A DNA stretch of 64,000 bases. Origin: Streptomyces griseocarneus (lineage in GTDB: Bacteria > Actinomycetota > Actinomycetes > Streptomycetales > Streptomycetaceae). The position numbers and the translations under genes were made by a program. The notes under the pieces were generated by a model, which was given only the letters and a program-made list of their open reading frames with translations, had not been told where the DNA came from and ran no database searches. The stretch covers positions 1 to 64,000 of the forward strand of contig PENC01000001.1 in the NCBI GenBank assembly GCA_003674045.1, given 5' to 3'. Below are positions 1-13,932 of the stretch, piece after piece; positions within the stretch are counted from its first letter, which is position 1; each line of letters opens with the position of its first letter.

Positions 1-103
1 TTGATGGGGTAAGGCTCCCAGTAGACGACTGGGTTGATAGGCCAGATATGGAAGCGCCGTAAGGTGTGGAGTTGACTGGTACTAATAGGCCGAGGGCTTG
101 TCC
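1..103 (+). rRNA. rrl: 23S ribosomal RNA, 3' end (partial)
   Basis: The window opens inside the last ~100 nt of a 23S rRNA. The stretch reading GGTACTAATAGGCCGAGG near position 78-95 is the conserved 3'-terminal helix region of actinobacterial 23S rRNA. The mature 3' end is placed by eye just after GGCTTGTCC, so it may be off by a few bases. The gene starts before the window. Confidence 0.93.
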
Positions 104-175
104 TCAGTTGCTCGCGTCCACTGTGTTGGTTCTGAAATAACGACCGTGTTGTTGTCCGGTTGTGAATTTCATAGT

Positions 176-292
176 GTTTCGGTGGTCATAGCGTTAGGGA
201 AACGCCCGGTTACATTCCGAACCCGGAAGCTAAGCCTTTCAGCGCCGATGGTACTGCATGGGGGACCGTGTGGGAGAGTAGGACGCCGCCGA
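176..292 (+). rRNA. rrf: 5S ribosomal RNA
   Basis: About 117 nt from GTTTCGGTGGTCATAGCG to GGACGCCGCCGAAC, the typical Streptomyces 5S sequence. The start GTTTCGGTGG and the end CCGCCGAAC pair as the terminal helix. It lies about 73 nt after the 23S end, as expected for a 16S-23S-5S operon, and is followed by a strong hairpin. Confidence 0.95.
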
Positions 293-304
293 ACAAATTT
301 TCAT

Positions 305-348
305 AGCTCCGGCATCTGGACTTCGGTTCAGATGCCGGAGCTTTTTTG
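305..348 (+). terminator. rRNA operon intrinsic terminator
   Basis: A 14-bp stem (AGCTCCGGCATCTG with CAGATGCCGGAGCT) closes a short loop containing CTTCGG and is followed at once by TTTTTT. This is a textbook rho-independent terminator for the upstream rRNA operon. Confidence 0.93.
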
Positions 349-409
349 TTTTCATGATGAAGTGCGGAGCGTCACGCCACGTTAACGTCCGGCCGCCACT
401 CTCCCGTTC

Positions 410-1096
410 ATGGGGACAGTCGAGAGGCTCACGGCAGCGGGAATCGGTGCGGGCGACGAGGTCATCGTCCCCTCGTACGCCACCACGGACGCGGCCCAGG
501 CCGTCCGGCGGGCCGGGGCCGTACCCGTGTTCGCGGACATCGATCCGAGCACCCTCTGCCTCTCGCCGGCCTCGGTCGCCGCCACCCTCACCCTGCGCAC
601 CGCTGCCGTGATGCCCGTTCATCTCTTCGGCCGCCGCGCCGACCTGGCCGGCCTGCGGGACGTGGCCACCCCCCGTGGGCTGCTCGTCCTCGAACACGAA
701 CCGCAGCCGCCCTTCTCCGACGCGGACACCCTCCGGCGGCGCCGGAACGCCACCTATCTCAACGCGCGGCTCACGGGCGTCCTCACGCCTCCCACGGATC
801 CCGAATTCCCGCACACCTACCGGCTCTACGTCGTCCGCGTCCCCGGCAACGGACGGCCCGACCGGGACGCCTTCGCCCGCGTGCTCCGCGCCCGTGGGAT
901 CCGTTGCCACGTGCCCGTACAGACGCCCGTGCACCGGACGCCCGCGTTCAGGCGGGAGTTGTGGCTGCCGGAGACCGAGCGGGCCGCCGACGAGTGTCTC
1001 GCGCTGCCGGTGGACGGCGCGACCGCGCCACCGGAGCTGCGCCGCATCGTGGCCTCGTGCAATGCGCTCGGAGGGCTCCTCAGGGCAGCGGCCTAG
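410..1096 (+). CDS. Degenerate DegT/DnrJ/EryC1/StrS-type aminotransferase
   Basis: A 228-residue protein with recognisable DegT/DnrJ/EryC1/StrS sugar-aminotransferase segments: VIVPSYATTDAAQAVRRAG near residue 19, PVFADIDPSTLCLSP near 38, a middle MPVHLFGR stretch, and the C-terminal HTYRLYVVRVPG and RGIRCHVPVQTPVH block. The family is normally about 370-400 residues. Here the segment that should carry the internal-aldimine lysine (S-x-x-x-x-K-x-x-x-x-GEGG style) is missing: LLVLEHEPQPP is followed almost directly by the post-lysine region. ATG 410 is the only start, because an in-frame TAA lies at 383, and no good Shine-Dalgarno precedes it. The gene sits between an rRNA terminator and a tRNA, with its own downstream hairpin only after the tRNA. 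Probably not an active PLP enzyme; a remnant or a repurposed fold. Confidence 0.75.
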   Translation: MGTVERLTAAGIGAGDEVIVPSYATTDAAQAVRRAGAVPVFADIDPSTLCLSPASVAATLTLRTAAVMPVHLFGRRADLAGLRDVATPRGLLVLEHEPQPPFSDADTLRRRRNATYLNARLTGVLTPPTDPEFPHTYRLYVVRVPGNGRPDRDAFARVLRARGIRCHVPVQTPVHRTPAFRRELWLPETERAADECLALPVDGATAPPELRRIVASCNALGGLLRAAA

Positions 1097-1157
1097 TGGG
1101 TACGTTCGTGTGGTCAAAAAGGCGTACGAACATGGGGTATGCTTTATCTCGTTGCTG

Positions 1158-1233
1158 GCCCCAATAGCTCAGTCGGCAGAGCGTCTCCATGGTAAGGAGA
1201 AGGTCAACGGTTCGATTCCGTTTTGGGGCTCCA
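1158..1233 (+). tRNA. tRNA-Thr (anticodon GGT), CCA encoded
   Basis: Cloverleaf read by hand: acceptor GCCCCAA/TTGGGGC, D-stem GCTC/GAGC, anticodon stem TCTCC/GGAGA around loop ATGGTAA (anticodon GGT, reading ACC and ACU), T-arm AACGG TTCGATT CCGTT, discriminator T at 1230 and encoded CCA at 1231-1233. A TATGCT about 20 nt upstream is a candidate -10 box. Confidence 0.95.
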
Positions 1234-1236
1234 CAG

Positions 1237-1271
1237 AAAAGGCCCCCGCCAGTCGGCGGGGGCCTTTTCGC
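1237..1271 (+). terminator. Terminator after tRNA-Thr
   Basis: Perfect 14-bp inverted repeat AAAAGGCCCCCGCC / GGCGGGGGCCTTTT with a 4-nt loop (AGTC), four nt after the tRNA CCA. It can act on both strands. Confidence 0.88.
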
Positions 1272-1290
1272 TATGGAATTGATGGAATTC

Positions 1291-1316
1291 GGGGGCCCCG
1301 GTTTCCCGGGGCCCCC
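1291..1316. terminator. GC-rich inverted repeat at the 3' end of osaC
   Basis: GGGGGCCCCGG-TTT-CCCGGGGCCCCC forms a very stable hairpin just past the stop codon of the minus-strand gene. It has no U-tract, so it is probably a GC-hairpin terminator or mRNA 3' protector for osaC. Confidence 0.55.
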
Positions 1317-1322
1317 GGGGAA

Positions 1323-3980
1323 TCAGCCTTCCTGACGCTCCGGCACCCGCATCGCGAGGATCGCCATGTCGTCCGAGGCGGGCTCGGCGGCGAACCGCTC
1401 CACCGCCCGCAGGATGCGAGCCGCGACAGCGCCCGCCGTCAGGCCCGTGCAGTTCGACAGGACATCGCTCAGCCCGTCGTCGCCCAGCATGCGTGTGCCC
1501 TCACGGCGCTCCGTCACGCCGTCCGTGACGCACAGCAGCACGTCGCCCGGATCGAGGGTCACCGTCTGCTCGTACAGCTCCAGGTCCTCCATGACGCCCA
1601 GCAGCGGCTGCGGGTCCGCGGCGGTCTCCACCGAGCCGTCGGGCCGCAGCCGCAGGGGCAGCGGGTGACCCGCGCAGACCACCTTGAGGATCGCGCTGCC
1701 GTCCTCCTGCGGCCACAGCTCCCCGTACAGCAGCGTCAGGAAGCGGCTGCGGGCGCCCTCGTCCAGGATCGCGGCGTTGAGGCGCTCCAGGACTGCGGGG
1801 CCGCCGTAGCCCTCGCGGGCCAGGAGTCGCAGGGCGTGCCGGGCCAGACCCGTCACCGCCGCCGCCTCCGGGCCCGTACCGCACACGTCGCCGATCGCGA
1901 AGCCGTAGGCGCCGTCCCGGATGGGGAAGAGGTCGTAGAAGTCGCCGCCGACCTCGTTGCCCTCGCCGGCCGCGCGGTAGATGACGTCCACCTCGACGCC
2001 CGCGACGTTCGGCAGCTCCGGCGGCAGCAGGCTGCGCTGCAGCGACTGGCTGATGGCCGTGCGCTCGCTGTAGAGGCGGGCGTTGTCGAGAGCGAGCGCC
2101 GCCCGCCGGGACAGGTCCTCGGCGAGCTCCAGGATCTCCTGGCGGAAGTGGTCGTCCGTGGGCTTGCCGAGGACGAGCATGCCGATGACACGGTTGCGGG
2201 CCACGAGCGACAGCACCACCGTCTCCCCGCCCACGGCCGCCGCCGTCGCGAGCGAGGCGCCCGGGCCCGCGGTACGGGTGATGTCCGCCAGGCCGAGGCT
2301 GCGCAGGGAGCTGCGCAGCGCCGCCGACTGCGCCGCCTCCGCGGGCGCGCGCCAGACCCGGGCCCCCGGCGGGAGGGCGGGCTCCGGCGGCGCGAGTTTG
2401 CCCAGCAGCGTCTTGAGGCCGTCGATGCGGTCCTCGTCCTCGTGCAGGACGTACGACAGCTCCGGGTCGGAGGTGGGGTCGGCCACGGTGTAGACGGCGC
2501 ACCAGGTGGCCAGCGTCGGCACGGTCATCTGTGCCATGAGCGCGAGGGTCTGGTCCCGGTCGAGGGTGCCCGCCAGCAGGTCGGAGGCCTCCACGAGGAA
2601 CGAGAGCGAACCACGGCGCAGACGTTCGAGCTCGTTCAGGCGGGCGCGCTCGACCGCCAGGGCGATACGGTCGGCGGCGAACTGGAGCCGGAGGGCCTCC
2701 TCGTTCGTATAGCGGCCGGCGGACTCCGCGGCCACGCCGAGCGAGCCGGTGAGCCGGCCCTCGACCTTGAGGGGAACCGTGACGACGGAACGCATGCCCG
2801 TGTCGGCCAGCAGCGGAACGGCGCCGGGTACGACGGCGAGATCCTCGTGGACCGCGGGCATCCGGGCGGAACCGTAGCGGCCCGTACCGGCCTCGACGGG
2901 GACGCGGGCGAAGCGCTGCCGGGCCGACGGCAGGCCCGTGGAGGCCCGCACCTCCAGCTCGGTCTCGTCGTCCGTGGCCAGCAGCAGGTACGCGGCGTCG
3001 CCGTCGAGCATGTCGCGCGCCCGCTCGACCGTGCGCTGGAGGAGGCCGTCGAGGTCGTCCGGGGCGGGGGAGCCGATGAAGACCTCGAAGGGGTCGGCGG
3101 CCGTGCCGCGCTCGCCGGCCGCGGCGTCCGAGGCGGGGGTGCGCTGGAGGCTCTGGAGCACGGCCCGCTCCTCCTCGCGCACCAGCAGGCAGACCGTGGA
3201 GGGCGCGCCCACGTTGTCCCGTACGCGCAGGTGGGAGGCGTAGACCGGGGTGATGCGGCCGTCGGCGTCCCTTATGCCGTACGAGCCCTCCCAGCGGGAG
3301 AGCCGCAGGGCCTCGGCGATGCCGGTGGAGGTGCCGGGCGTGTGCGGCCAGGCTGCCAGGTCGGTCAGCGGCTTGCCCGTGACCTGGTCGGCGGTGAATC
3401 CGAACAGCTCCCGGGCGTCGTCGTTCCAGGAGCTGATCGTGCCCGAGCGGTCGATCTGGACCACGGCGACGCGGACCCGGGCCTCGGCGACCGGCAGCGC
3501 CTCCGCGGGCAGCGCCGGGCCCGCCGAGCGGGTGCCCGCGGGCCGGTCGGGCAGGTCGAGCTGGAACCACACCTTCTTGTGGGCGCTGCTGTACTCGACG
3601 CCCCAGCGGGAGGCGAGGGCCGCGCACAGCAGCAGGCCGCGACCGCCCTCGCGGTCGACGTTCGGGGGCTTGTGGACGGAGCTGTCCAGCGGCAGCTCGC
3701 GGTCCGGGTAGTGGTCGGCCACCTCGACCCGGACGCCGGTGTCCGTACGCATGCACATGACGTCCGCGGCGGTGCCCGCGTGGACGACGGCGTTGGTGAC
3801 GAGCTCGCTCGTGAGGACGACGGCGTCGTCCACGATGTCGGGGAAGCCCCAGCCCTGGAGCGTGTCCCGGACGAAGGCGCGGGCGGCGGCGACGGAGCGC
3901 CCGACCGGTTCGAAGGTGGCAGCTGCCCGCGCGGTGATCACAGGTCTCCTCGTGCAGTTCTCGGCGATCTGCTCACCCAT
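1323..3980 (-). CDS. osaC: Multidomain PP2C (SpoIIE-type) phosphatase OsaC
   Basis: Predicted 885-residue soluble signalling protein. From the N-terminus it has an anti-sigma-factor-like HATPase (LTSELVTNAVVHAG N-box near residue 60; GGRGLLLCAAL G-box near 112), a PAS domain (about 175-285, ISSWNDDARELFGF), two GAF-like regions (about 310-440 and 470-620), and a C-terminal SpoIIE/RsbU phosphatase (about 650-880) with metal-site motifs GGDFYDLFP, GDVCGTGPEAA, TDGVTE and SDDMAIL. This order matches S. coelicolor OsaC, reported to be needed for control of SigB after osmotic stress; that function is carried over by similarity. ATG 3980 is chosen over the TTG at 3998 because GGAGGGG lies about 7 nt upstream. 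It is divergent from osaA. Confidence 0.9.
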   Translation of the reverse strand: MGEQIAENCTRRPVITARAAATFEPVGRSVAAARAFVRDTLQGWGFPDIVDDAVVLTSELVTNAVVHAGTAADVMCMRTDTGVRVEVADHYPDRELPLDSSVHKPPNVDREGGRGLLLCAALASRWGVEYSSAHKKVWFQLDLPDRPAGTRSAGPALPAEALPVAEARVRVAVVQIDRSGTISSWNDDARELFGFTADQVTGKPLTDLAAWPHTPGTSTGIAEALRLSRWEGSYGIRDADGRITPVYASHLRVRDNVGAPSTVCLLVREEERAVLQSLQRTPASDAAAGERGTAADPFEVFIGSPAPDDLDGLLQRTVERARDMLDGDAAYLLLATDDETELEVRASTGLPSARQRFARVPVEAGTGRYGSARMPAVHEDLAVVPGAVPLLADTGMRSVVTVPLKVEGRLTGSLGVAAESAGRYTNEEALRLQFAADRIALAVERARLNELERLRRGSLSFLVEASDLLAGTLDRDQTLALMAQMTVPTLATWCAVYTVADPTSDPELSYVLHEDEDRIDGLKTLLGKLAPPEPALPPGARVWRAPAEAAQSAALRSSLRSLGLADITRTAGPGASLATAAAVGGETVVLSLVARNRVIGMLVLGKPTDDHFRQEILELAEDLSRRAALALDNARLYSERTAISQSLQRSLLPPELPNVAGVEVDVIYRAAGEGNEVGGDFYDLFPIRDGAYGFAIGDVCGTGPEAAAVTGLARHALRLLAREGYGGPAVLERLNAAILDEGARSRFLTLLYGELWPQEDGSAILKVVCAGHPLPLRLRPDGSVETAADPQPLLGVMEDLELYEQTVTLDPGDVLLCVTDGVTERREGTRMLGDDGLSDVLSNCTGLTAGAVAARILRAVERFAAEPASDDMAILAMRVPERQEG

Positions 3981-4194
3981 GTCGCAGCGCCCCTCCAATG
4001 CCCCGGTCGCATGCCAGGTTACTTACCCTCACCGCACGGGCGGAGGCCGGTGCGGACTGATTCCACCTTGGGAGTGCGCGCGGACCGTGTGCGATGCTGC
4101 CGAACTGTTATGGCCTGGTTGGGCCGGGGTGAAACACTGGGAAAGACTGAAGCGGAAGCCCGACGAGGATGATCGACCCAGCGGGAGGGACACG

Positions 4195-9720
<5,526 letters not shown>

Positions 9721-9994
9721 TGGTCAACCGGACGGTTCCTGACCACCTGTTGACCGGCTGTGCCCGGGGACGTGTGGGAGCGCGGGATTCGGGGAACCTT
9801 CTGGTCCCCCGCTACGTTTCCGCTATGTGCACAGTGACATCGCGGTGACAGGGTGTGGCGACCGCCGGGGTGCGGCTACCATGACCGGCACAAGGACGGG
9901 CGGCGCAAGGGAGTCGTCCCCTGGGGCGGCGCCCGGTGCTTCTCCCGGCTCCGAGAGCCGGGGCGACCCCAAGCCGGGACGAGGAGGACGGGGC

Positions 9995-10678
9995 ATGGTT
10001 CAGAAGGCCAAGATCCTCCTGGTCGATGACCGGCCGGAGAATCTGCTGGCGCTGGAGGCCATCCTCTCGGCGCTCGATCAGACGCTGGTACGGGCATCGT
10101 CAGGGGAGGAAGCGCTCAAGGCGCTGCTGACGGACGACTTCGCGGTCATCCTGCTGGATGTCCAGATGCCCGGCATGGACGGGTTCGAGACGGCCGCGCA
10201 CATCAAGCGGCGGGAGCGCACCCGCGACATCCCCATCATCTTCCTGACGGCCATCAACCACGGCCCGCACCACACCTTCCGCGGTTACGCGGCGGGTGCG
10301 GTCGACTACATCTCCAAGCCGTTCGACCCGTGGGTCCTGCGGGCCAAGGTCTCGGTGTTCGTCGAGCTGTACATGAAGAACTGCCAGCTCCGCGAGCAGG
10401 CCGCCCTGTTGCGCCTCCAGCTCGAGAACGGCCAGGGCCGCGGGGGCGCGGCGGCCCCGCAGGAGCCCGCCGGGCTGCTCGCCGAGCTTTCCGCGCGCCT
10501 CGCCGCCGTCGAGGAGCAGGCGGAGGCCCTCACCAAGCAGCTGGACGAGTCCGCCGACGCCGCGGCCGTCGCCACCGCCGCGCACCTGGAGCGCAAACTC
10601 ACCGGGCTGCGGCGGGCGCTGGACGCCCTGGAGCCCGGCGCGGGCAGCGGCGCCAGCCCGCTTCCCTCGCCCAGCTGA
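9995..10678 (+). CDS. osaB: Response regulator with coiled-coil output, OsaB
   Basis: A 227-residue protein. A CheY-like receiver spans ~1-120, with D11/D12 in ILLVDDRPENL, phosphoacceptor D55 in ILLDVQMPGMDG, T/A switch region FLTAIN and K in YISKPFDP. The rest (~125-227) is an Ala/Glu/Leu-rich coiled coil (LSARLAAVEEQAEALTKQL) with no DNA-binding domain, so output is probably by protein contact. ATG 9995 is chosen because GAGGAGG lies 7 nt upstream; the frame extends upstream without a ribosome site. It follows osaA by 274 bp on the same strand and is the expected phosphotransfer partner. Confidence 0.9.
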   Translation: MVQKAKILLVDDRPENLLALEAILSALDQTLVRASSGEEALKALLTDDFAVILLDVQMPGMDGFETAAHIKRRERTRDIPIIFLTAINHGPHHTFRGYAAGAVDYISKPFDPWVLRAKVSVFVELYMKNCQLREQAALLRLQLENGQGRGGAAAPQEPAGLLAELSARLAAVEEQAEALTKQLDESADAAAVATAAHLERKLTGLRRALDALEPGAGSGASPLPSPS

Positions 10679-10812
10679 CGGTTTCGACGGTTTCCCCCGC
10701 GCAGCCGTCCGCCTGACGTCGCGTCACCCCGGGCGCCGCGAGGCCGCGACACGAACGGGTGAACGCCGGGGCCCGGGTGTCCCTCGCGGCGGACGACGGT
10801 AACCTCGGCACC

Positions 10813-13608
10813 ATGGCCTCACGTACGTCCGGCAAGGGTTCCCAGAGCACGGCGGGCACCTCGAAGCAGCGCGCCGGCCGTTCCGGGAGCGCCGTCGCGA
10901 AGAAGGCGCCCGCGAAGAAGGCGCCGCCCAAGCCCGCGGGCAAGGCGCCCGCGAAGAAGGCGGCACCGCGCAAGGCGCCCGCCAAGAAGGCCGCCGCCAA
11001 GGCCGCGAAACCGGCGCCCAAGAAGGCACCGTCCCCGACCAACGGCCTCTTCCGGCTCGTCCGGGCCCTCTGGCTCGGCGTGGCGCACGCCGTCGGCGCG
11101 GTGTTCCGTGGCATCGGCCGGGGCGCGAAGAACCTCGACCCGGCGCATCGCAAGGACGGCCAGGCACTGCTGCTGCTCGGCCTCGCGCTGATCATTGCCG
11201 CGGGCACCTGGTCCAACCTCCAGGGGCCGGTCGGCGAGCTGGTGCAGATGCTGATCACCGGCGCCTTCGGCCGCCTCGACCTGGTCGTGCCGATACTCCT
11301 CGGCATCATCGCGATCCGGCTGATCCGGCACCCCGAGCGGCCCGAGGCCAACGGGCGGATCGTGATCGGCCTGTCCGCGCTGGTCGTCGGCGTCCTCGGG
11401 CAGGTCCACGTGGCCTGCGGCTCGCCCGGCCGGGGCGACGGCGCGGGAGCCCTGCGGAACGCGGGCGGCCTGATCGGCTGGGCCGCCGCCCAGCCCCTGA
11501 ACGTCATGCTCGGCGAGGTGCTCGCCGTCCCCCTGCTGATCCTGCTGACGGTCTTCGGCCTGCTGGTGGTCACCGCCACCCCCGTCAACACCATCCCGCG
11601 ACGGCTGCGCGGGCTGGGGATACGGCTCGGGATCATCGAGCCGTACCCGGGGGAGTACGAGGCGGGGTACGCCGACGACGCCGCGTACGAGGGCTACGCC
11701 GAGGACTGGCGCGAGCAGCCCGCGCGGCGCTCCCGGCGCACGGCCGCCGACCCGGCGGCCGCCGATGTGGACCGTGCCGAGGAGGAGGCGCTCGGCAAGC
11801 GCCGCCGCTCGCGCGCCGCGGACCGCCCTCTGGACGCCATCGACGTGGCCGCCGCGGCCGCCGCCTCGCTGGACGGCGCCGTGCTCCACGGTGTCCAGCC
11901 GTCGCCGCTCGTCGCCGGGCTCAGCAACGGCATCTCCGCCGAACGGGAGACCGGGACGGAGCAGACTCTGGAGGTCGGCCCGGAGCGTGCAGGCGCGGTG
12001 CCCGGCGCACGCTCCACTTCGCGCGCCGGAAAGGGCGCCGCCAAGCCCGCCGGCGTCCCGGACCTCACCAAGGCCGCGCCCGAGCCCACGCCGGGGCTGC
12101 CCGCGCGGGCCGAGCAGCTCCAGCTGGCCGGTGACATCACCTACTCCCTGCCCTCGCTCGACCTGCTGGAGCGCGGTGGCCCGGGCAAGGCCCGCAGCGC
12201 CGCCAACGACGCCATAGTCGCCGCGCTGACCAATGTGTTCGCCGAGTTCAAGGTCGACGCGGCCGTCACCGGCTTCACGCGCGGTCCGACGGTCACCCGC
12301 TACGAGGTGGAGCTGGGCCCGGCCGTCAAGGTCGAGCGGATCACCGCCCTCGCCAAGAACATCGCCTACGCCGTCGCCAGTCCGGACGTACGGATCATCA
12401 GCCCGATCCCCGGCAAGTCCGCGGTCGGCATCGAGATCCCCAACACCGACCGCGAGATGGTCAACCTCGGCGACGTCCTGCGGCTCGCGGACGCGGCCGG
12501 TGACGAGCACCCGATGCTGGTCGCGCTCGGCAAGGACGTCGAGGGCGGCTATGTGATGTCCAATCTGACCAAGATGCCGCACATCCTGGTCGCCGGTGCC
12601 ACCGGTTCGGGCAAGTCGTCCTGCATCAACTGCCTGATCACCTCGGTCATGATCCGGGCGACCCCCGACGACGTGCGCATGGTGCTCATCGACCCCAAGC
12701 GCGTCGAGCTGACCGCGTACGAGGGCATCCCGCACCTCATCACGCCGATCATCACCAACCCCAAGCGGGCCGCGGAGGCCCTCCAGTGGGTCGTGCGCGA
12801 GATGGACCTGCGCTACGACGACCTGGCGGCCTTCGGCTTCCGGCACATCGACGACTTCAACGCCGCCGTCCGCAAGGGCAAGGTCAAGCCCCCCGAGGGC
12901 AGCGGCCGCGAGCTGACGCCGTATCCGTACCTGCTGGTGATCGTGGACGAGCTCGCGGACCTGATGATGGTCGCCCCGCGCGACGTCGAGGACTCGATCG
13001 TCCGGATCACCCAGCTCGCGCGCGCGGCGGGCATCCACCTCGTGCTCGCCACCCAGCGGCCGTCCGTGGACGTCGTGACCGGCCTGATCAAGGCGAACGT
13101 GCCTTCCCGGCTTGCCTTCGCCACCTCCTCGCTCGCCGACAGCCGGGTCATCCTCGACCAGCCGGGCGCCGAGAAGCTCATCGGCAAGGGCGACAGCCTC
13201 TATCTGCCGATGGGCGCGGGCAAGCCCGTCCGTATGCAGGGCGCCTTCGTCACGGAGTCCGAGGTCGCCAAGGTCGTGGGCCACTGCAAGCAGCAGATGG
13301 CGCCGGTCTTCCGCGACGACGTCGCCGTCGGCACGGCGCAGAAGAAGGAGATCGACGAGGACATCGGCGACGACCTGGACCTGCTCTGCCAGGCGGCCGA
13401 GCTCGTCGTCTCCACCCAGTTCGGCTCCACTTCGATGCTCCAGCGCAAACTGCGTGTGGGATTCGCGAAGGCGGGCAGACTCATGGATCTGATGGAGTCG
13501 CGCAACATCGTGGGTCCGAGCGAGGGTTCCAAGGCCCGCGATGTGCTGGTCAAGCCGGACGAGCTGGACGCGGTGCTCGCGGTGATCCGCGGGGACGGCG
13601 GGGCCTAG
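10813..13608 (+). CDS. ftsK: DNA translocase FtsK/SpoIIIE
   Basis: Predicted 931-residue septal DNA pump that clears chromosomes from sporulation septa. The N-terminus (~24-75) is a run of Lys/Ala/Pro repeats (KKAPAKKAP...), then about four membrane segments (~110-270), an acidic/Ala-rich linker, the alpha domain, the RecA-like motor with Walker A GATGSGKS (595-602) and Walker B LLVIVDELADLM, HLVLATQRPSVDVVTG, and a C-terminal winged-helix gamma domain (STQFGSTSMLQRKLRVGFAK, RNIVGPSEGSKARDVL) that reads KOPS-like polarity sites. ATG 10813 (MASRTSGKGS) is preferred; an in-frame GTG at 10759 also exists and neither has a strong Shine-Dalgarno. Confidence 0.93.
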   Translation: MASRTSGKGSQSTAGTSKQRAGRSGSAVAKKAPAKKAPPKPAGKAPAKKAAPRKAPAKKAAAKAAKPAPKKAPSPTNGLFRLVRALWLGVAHAVGAVFRGIGRGAKNLDPAHRKDGQALLLLGLALIIAAGTWSNLQGPVGELVQMLITGAFGRLDLVVPILLGIIAIRLIRHPERPEANGRIVIGLSALVVGVLGQVHVACGSPGRGDGAGALRNAGGLIGWAAAQPLNVMLGEVLAVPLLILLTVFGLLVVTATPVNTIPRRLRGLGIRLGIIEPYPGEYEAGYADDAAYEGYAEDWREQPARRSRRTAADPAAADVDRAEEEALGKRRRSRAADRPLDAIDVAAAAAASLDGAVLHGVQPSPLVAGLSNGISAERETGTEQTLEVGPERAGAVPGARSTSRAGKGAAKPAGVPDLTKAAPEPTPGLPARAEQLQLAGDITYSLPSLDLLERGGPGKARSAANDAIVAALTNVFAEFKVDAAVTGFTRGPTVTRYEVELGPAVKVERITALAKNIAYAVASPDVRIISPIPGKSAVGIEIPNTDREMVNLGDVLRLADAAGDEHPMLVALGKDVEGGYVMSNLTKMPHILVAGATGSGKSSCINCLITSVMIRATPDDVRMVLIDPKRVELTAYEGIPHLITPIITNPKRAAEALQWVVREMDLRYDDLAAFGFRHIDDFNAAVRKGKVKPPEGSGRELTPYPYLLVIVDELADLMMVAPRDVEDSIVRITQLARAAGIHLVLATQRPSVDVVTGLIKANVPSRLAFATSSLADSRVILDQPGAEKLIGKGDSLYLPMGAGKPVRMQGAFVTESEVAKVVGHCKQQMAPVFRDDVAVGTAQKKEIDEDIGDDLDLLCQAAELVVSTQFGSTSMLQRKLRVGFAKAGRLMDLMESRNIVGPSEGSKARDVLVKPDELDAVLAVIRGDGGA

Positions 13609-13932
13609 CCGGAGCGGGCGCCCCCGCTCCCGGCCGGTGCCTGCCGCCCGCCGGGAGCCGGGAACACCTCGGAGGCCCGTCGGCAGCCGGGCATCCCTCG
13701 GAAGCCGTGGGGAACCGGAAGCCGCGGGGAAACCCCCGGAAGAGGAACCCGGCCGACCGTTTCCCTCGGCCGTGCGCCGAGTTGATGGAGAGGGGGCGGG
13801 CCGATGATCCACCGTCGGCGCCGGAGAAGCACCTGATGGCGTACAAAGTCCGTCTTTCCGCTTGCCCGATGTTTTTGCATCGCCCCTAGACTGAATCTCC
13901 AGCAGGTGGCTACACGCTCGAAAGGCGCCCAC
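13609..13932. other. ftsK to HTH-gene intergenic region (324 bp)
   Basis: Right after the ftsK stop, GGAGCGGG/CCCGCTCC (13611-13630) makes a short GC hairpin, a possible terminator. The middle holds a run of imperfect GGAAGCC(G)/GGGAACC repeats with no convincing gene. The last ~70 bases hold the promoter described separately. I see no RNA gene here. Confidence 0.5.
13862..13892 (+). promoter_or_regulatory. Candidate promoter of the RodZ-like gene
   Basis: TAGACT (13887-13892) is the consensus Streptomyces vegetative -10 box. TTGCCC (13862-13867) is a fair -35 with 19-bp spacing. The region is locally A/T-rich (ATGTTTTTGCAT), unusual for this genome. Confidence 0.5.

Noticed and set aside
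1097..1157. GTTCG ... CGAAC inverted repeat before tRNA-Thr as a LexA or ClgR site
   Set aside because: The half-sites are separated by ~18 nt, too far for a LexA box, and they do not match the ClgR pattern.
675..4172. A plus-strand frame of 1165 codons opposite osaC
   Set aside because: It spans the tRNA, its terminator and the antisense of osaC; no protein family is seen.
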